This document shows positions 60,644 through 64,000 of a stretch of 64,000 nt of DNA, piece by piece (within the stretch, counting starts at the first letter, position 1; each line of letters begins with the position of its first letter). Where the stretch lies: contig NZ_ALAP01000092.1 of assembly GCF_000280905.1 (NCBI RefSeq), forward strand, positions 248,001 through 312,000, in the 5' to 3' direction. The notes below the pieces were generated by a model. It was not told the origin of the DNA, made no database searches, and saw only the letters and a list, made by a program, of their open reading frames with translations. A program made the position numbers and the translations under genes. This stretch comes from Streptomyces sp. AA1529 (GTDB taxonomy: Bacteria > Actinomycetota > Actinomycetes > Streptomycetales > Streptomycetaceae).

Positions 60644-62266
60644 TCAGTCCGGCGGCGGGGGCGGGACGGGGGCACCGGCCGGCGGGGGCAGCTTGGGGAA
60701 GCGGCGCGGTGCCGTGTCCCCGGCCGGGCCGGGCGGCGGGATCCGCGCGGCACCGGGCGGGGCGGCCTCCGTGCCGGTCGCCGCCGCGGGTGCGGGCCCT
60801 GCGGCGGCGGGTCGCGGCAGCAACGCGTCGCGGCGGGCGCCGGGGTCCCAGCCGGGCTCGACGACGCGTTTCTGCACCAGGACGGCTCCGGCCAGCAGCA
60901 CGGCCCCGACGGCGAGCATCAGGGCGATGCCGACCGGCCGGCCCGCCCTGCCCGCGTAGCCGATGAGAGTGCCGAACCAGCCGAAGTCGGCGTCGCCGAA
61001 GGTGGTGTTCTCCGCCCCGAAGGTGCCCAGCACTTTCAGCAGCACGGCGGGCAGCAGGGTGATGAGGACGCCGTTGCAGAACGCGCCCAGCGCGGCGCCC
61101 CGCCTGCCGCCGGTCGCGTTCCCGTAGACACCGGCCGCGCCGCCGGTGAAGAAATGCGGCACCAGCCCCGGCAGCACCAGCGCCAGGCCGAAGGCGGGGC
61201 TGAGCAGCCAGGCGAGCAGCCCGAGCGTGCACAGGCCGCCGGTGAAGCTGGCGAGGAACCCCACGAGTACCGCGTTCTGCGCGTACGGGAAGACGATGGG
61301 CGCGTCCAGCGCGGGCACGGCACCGGGAACGGCCTTGTGCGCGATCCCCTGGAAGGCGGGGACGAGTTCGCCGAGGACCGTTCGGACGCCGAAGAGGATG
61401 ACGGCCACCGCGATGCCGAACCGCAGCCCCTGCAGCACGGCTTGCATGAAGTAGTCTCCCAGGCCGGTGGCGGCCGTACCGCCGTCGGCGGCGAACGCCC
61501 GGAAAGCCGTCGCCTCACCCGCGTCGGCCAGGTACAGCAGCGCCATGACGAGGTGGATCAGCAGCATGGACAGTGCGGTGGCCACCATCGAGTCGCGCAG
61601 GAACCGCAGCCCTTCCGGCAGCCTCATGTCCTCGGTGCTGCGGCTGCGTCCGCCGACGAGCCGGCCGACGGCACCGGCGGTCACGTAGCCGGCCGTGCCG
61701 AAGTGCCCGACGGCGATGCTGTCGCCGCCGGTGATCCGCTTCGTCCACGGCTGCGCGAGGGCGGGCATCGAGACGAGGAGGATGCCGAGCAGCACTCCGC
61801 CGACGGCCACCACGAGCCACCCGGGCAGCCCCGCGGCCGCCAGCACCATCGTCAGCAGGGTCGCCATGAAGAGCATGTGGTGGCCGGTCAGGAAGACATA
61901 GCGCAGCGGCGTGAACCGGGCCAGCAGCAGGGAGAGGGCGAATCCCGCGGTCATCAGCCAGGCGACGCGGGCACCGAACCGGTCCTGCGCGATACCGACG
62001 ATCGCCTCGTTGGTGGGAATCACCCCGTGCGCGCCGGTGGCACCCTGGATCATCTCGCCCAGCGGTGCCAGCGCGCCGACGACGAGTCCGGCGCCGGCGC
62101 CGATCAGCAGAAAGCCCAGCGTCGCCTTGACGGCCCCGCCGACGATCTGCCCTCCGGGTTTCCGCAGGGCCGTCAGACCGGCCGCCGTGATGAGACCGAT
62201 GAGGTACGCGGGAACGCTCAGGATCTCGGTGCCGAGGAATGCCGCGAGGGTGACCAGCCAGTCCAT
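60644..62266 (-). CDS. Ascorbate-type PTS IIC permease (UlaA/SgaT-like)
   Basis: A 540-residue membrane protein with about 11 helices. Motifs typical of SgaT/UlaA are FLGTEILSVPAYLIGLITAAGL at the start, GEMIQGATGAHGVIPTNEA, GHHMLFMATLL and GYVTAGAVGRLVGG. Family members translocate and phosphorylate ascorbate or a related acid sugar with IIA and IIB proteins. The C-terminal tail (about 470-540) is Pro/Ala-rich and unusual. It lies 114 bp downstream of the IIAB gene. ATG 62266 is well placed. Confidence 0.88.
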   Translation of the reverse strand: MDWLVTLAAFLGTEILSVPAYLIGLITAAGLTALRKPGGQIVGGAVKATLGFLLIGAGAGLVVGALAPLGEMIQGATGAHGVIPTNEAIVGIAQDRFGARVAWLMTAGFALSLLLARFTPLRYVFLTGHHMLFMATLLTMVLAAAGLPGWLVVAVGGVLLGILLVSMPALAQPWTKRITGGDSIAVGHFGTAGYVTAGAVGRLVGGRSRSTEDMRLPEGLRFLRDSMVATALSMLLIHLVMALLYLADAGEATAFRAFAADGGTAATGLGDYFMQAVLQGLRFGIAVAVILFGVRTVLGELVPAFQGIAHKAVPGAVPALDAPIVFPYAQNAVLVGFLASFTGGLCTLGLLAWLLSPAFGLALVLPGLVPHFFTGGAAGVYGNATGGRRGAALGAFCNGVLITLLPAVLLKVLGTFGAENTTFGDADFGWFGTLIGYAGRAGRPVGIALMLAVGAVLLAGAVLVQKRVVEPGWDPGARRDALLPRPAAAGPAPAAATGTEAAPPGAARIPPPGPAGDTAPRRFPKLPPPAGAPVPPPPPD

Positions 62267-62380
62267 GGAGCCTTCCGCTGCGTGCCGTGCTCGGGCGGGT
62301 GGGGAGGGCGCCCCGAGGTCGTGCGGGAGCTGCCGGGAGTCCGCGGGGTGCGTGGCGGGGAAGCCGGGCGCGGGACGCGG

Positions 62381-63151
62381 TCAGACGTCGTAGGTGTCGC
62401 GCAGCACGGCGTCCACCTCCTTCTCGCTGGTGAAGTCCGCGACGACCCGCACCGGGATGCCCAGGTCGCCGAGGAGCCCGGCGATCTCGCGCGAGGTGAG
62501 GACGGCCGCGGCCCCGGACGCCTTGCCCCGCGCGGAGACGGTGTCCGTGGCCTCGACGGTGACGTGCTGCTCCCAGCCCCAGCGCTCCAGCACCCGCTCC
62601 AGGGTGTTCTTGAGGAAGAGGCTGGTGCCGACCCCGTTCCCGCAGACCGTGAGGATCCGCTGCACGGCCGGCCCGCTGCGCCGCGGCTGTCCACCACCGC
62701 GCTCCCGCGCATCGAGCAGCCGGTGCACCGCCTGCGGGCTCGGTGCGGCGCGCAGGGCGGCCGCCGCGTCCGGATCGGCCAGCAGCCCGGCGAGGGCCGC
62801 CATGGCGGCCGTGTGGGCGTGGGCGTCCGCCGCGGCGAGCGCCACGACGAGGGTGACCGGGTCGTTCGCCGCATGGCCGAACTCGACGGGTTCGGCAGGC
62901 CGCACCCAGGCCAGCCCGGTCCGGTGCACCGCGGGCGAGGGCCGGGCGTGGACGAGGGCGAGCCCGGGCGCGACGACGACGTAGGGCCCGTTCTCCTCGA
63001 TGTTCCCGATCATCTCGTCGGTGTACGCGTCGGTACTGACACCTTGCGTGACCAGCAGGCCGCCCGCGGCGCGGACCGCGGAGCGCCAGTCCGCCACGGC
63101 GATGTCCAGACGGATCGCCGCACAGGGCAGCAGTTCGCTCAGTGACGCCAT
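62381..63151 (-). CDS. Ascorbate-type PTS IIA-IIB fusion
   Basis: A 256-residue cytoplasmic phosphocarrier. The IIA domain (1-145) has the phospho-accepting His68 in PGLALVHARP. The IIB domain (about 162-256) has Cys170 in the P-loop ILTVCGNGVGTSLF, as in lactose/ascorbate-type IIB. It receives phosphate from HPr and passes it to the IIC substrate. IIA and IIB are separate proteins in E. coli (UlaC, UlaB) but fused here. ATG 63151 has a moderate site. No Enzyme I or HPr gene is in the window. Confidence 0.88.
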   Translation of the reverse strand: MASLSELLPCAAIRLDIAVADWRSAVRAAGGLLVTQGVSTDAYTDEMIGNIEENGPYVVVAPGLALVHARPSPAVHRTGLAWVRPAEPVEFGHAANDPVTLVVALAAADAHAHTAAMAALAGLLADPDAAAALRAAPSPQAVHRLLDARERGGGQPRRSGPAVQRILTVCGNGVGTSLFLKNTLERVLERWGWEQHVTVEATDTVSARGKASGAAAVLTSREIAGLLGDLGIPVRVVADFTSEKEVDAVLRDTYDV

Positions 63152-63384
63152 GCCCCGGATGGTGGCACGCCGCTCCGGCCGGCCGGTGGCCGCCTCCCGA
63201 CAGCTGTCCGGAGGCGGGCGCCGGAGGGCAGGCCCGGTGCGGGGCGCGGCAGGCCCGGCCGCACGGGGTCGTGTCGCTGCCGGCGGCAGGGGTACCCGGC
63301 CGTCCGGCGGACGGCTCCGGCTGCCTCCCGGCGCCGGGGTCGGTTCACCGATCGCAGCGCACCCGGGAGCACCAGGGAGGAACC

Positions 63385-64000
63385 ATGCGCCTCGATTCCC
63401 TCGCACCTCTTCTCCACCGGAACGGACCGTGGGCCACCGTCTGCACGAGCACGGCGCAGGCCACCGAGAACGCCGGGGACGAGCGGCGGCTGGCGGCCCG
63501 CGCCGCGGGGGACGAGCTGCTGCGGCAGGGTGCCGACTCCGCGACCGCCGATGCCATCGCCGGGCACTTGGCCGCGCTCTCCCCGCGCACCCGGCCACAG
63601 GGCAGCGCGGTCTTCGCGTCGGACGGGGACGTGGTGCTGGACCTGCCGCTGACCGTGGCGCCCGAACGGCAGCACGTCACCTGGTCGACACTGCCGCATC
63701 TCGCACCGCTGCCGGAGCTGCTGGGCGAGAACCCGCGCTGCCTGACGGCACGCATCGACCGCACGGGGGCGGACTTCGAGCTGGTGGACGCGCACGGGAC
63801 GCGCAGCGCGGGGCGGGCCACCGGCGAGGAGTGGCCCATCCACCGCAACTCCACCGGCGAGCTGTCGGAGAAACACTTCCAGTTGCGGGTGGAGAACACC
63901 TGGGAGAGCAACGCCGGACTGATCGCGGAGGCGATCGAACGCCGCTTCCGGGAGACGGCGGCCGAGGTGCTGGTGCTCAGCGGCGAACCCCGGGAGCGGC
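63385..64000 (+). CDS. Vms1/baeRF-like protein, 5' part (cut by window end)
   Basis: The frame from ATG 63385 (AGGGAGGAACC) stays open to the window end, 205 residues. MRLDSLAPLLHRNGPWATVC, then ENAGDERRLAARAAGDELLRQGA and HLAPLPELLGENPRCL resemble the actinobacterial Rv2629 family, distantly related to eRF1 and Vms1/Ankzf1 and suggested to act on stalled peptidyl-tRNA. The C-terminus is missing, so the call rests on the N-terminal region only. Confidence 0.65.
   Translation, partial: MRLDSLAPLLHRNGPWATVCTSTAQATENAGDERRLAARAAGDELLRQGADSATADAIAGHLAALSPRTRPQGSAVFASDGDVVLDLPLTVAPERQHVTWSTLPHLAPLPELLGENPRCLTARIDRTGADFELVDAHGTRSAGRATGEEWPIHRNSTGELSEKHFQLRVENTWESNAGLIAEAIERRFRETAAEVLVLSGEPRER

Overview
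The window is very GC-rich, with dense G/C at third codon positions, many GTG starts and short intergenic gaps. It encodes a SapB-type (ram/amf) morphogen operon, an LCP cell-wall ligase with a LytR_C tail, a TatA-like protein, an ANTAR regulator and sugar ABC importers without their own ATPase. Together these point to a Streptomyces or close relative, on the chromosome. I saw no rRNA, tRNA, CRISPR array, integrase, transposase or plasmid or phage module.

Layout. 0-5 kb: an autoregulated TetR/FAD-monooxygenase pair, a methyltransferase, and a divergent MFS exporter/MarR pair. 5-12 kb: TatA-like protein, LCP ligase, a small membrane protein, and an ArsR-type regulator overlapping an MgtA-type P-type ATPase. 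12-19 kb: a secreted transglycosylase-like protein, a glycosyltransferase broken by a one-base frameshift, a divergent SDR/DMT-transporter/polysaccharide-deacetylase operon, an FGGY sugar kinase and a small cysteine-rich secreted protein. 19-26 kb: glutamine amidotransferase-like protein, small membrane proteins, MarR, cold-shock-domain protein, GNAT, LysM protein and a Bcp-type peroxiredoxin. 26-31 kb: a DeoR-regulated polyol ABC import operon ending in a zinc dehydrogenase. Its product could feed the FGGY kinase 8 kb away.

31-42 kb: a small secreted protein, a probable pseudogene, an ANTAR protein, a 3-hydroxyisobutyryl-CoA hydrolase-like protein, then the lanthipeptide operon ramC-ramS-ramA-ramB with convergent ramR. 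The 40-residue ramS precursor (36950..37072) is short and easily missed. It has two Ser-x2-Ser-x3-Cys motifs and is followed by a 17-bp perfect hairpin. 42-50 kb: an acidic protein, a split LigD (phosphoesterase and ligase as separate overlapping genes), a double Nudix protein, a methyltransferase, a glycerol-type aquaporin, an MBL-fold protein and a PAP2-like membrane protein. 50-64 kb: glutamate-cysteine ligase family, NADP-type glutamate dehydrogenase, succinate-semialdehyde dehydrogenase, a membrane protein with pentapeptide-like repeats, an NTF2-like protein, a 2H phosphoesterase, a glutathionyl-hydroquinone-reductase-like protein, an alpha/beta hydrolase, an ascorbate-type PTS (IIAB plus IIC), and the start of a Vms1/baeRF-like gene cut by the window edge.

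The most coherent system is the SapB-like lanthipeptide locus. Less well understood units are the glycosyltransferase/SDR/DMT/deacetylase group, the ArsR-MgtA pair, and the ascorbate-type PTS without catabolic genes. All functional calls come from reading the sequence; no database search was run.
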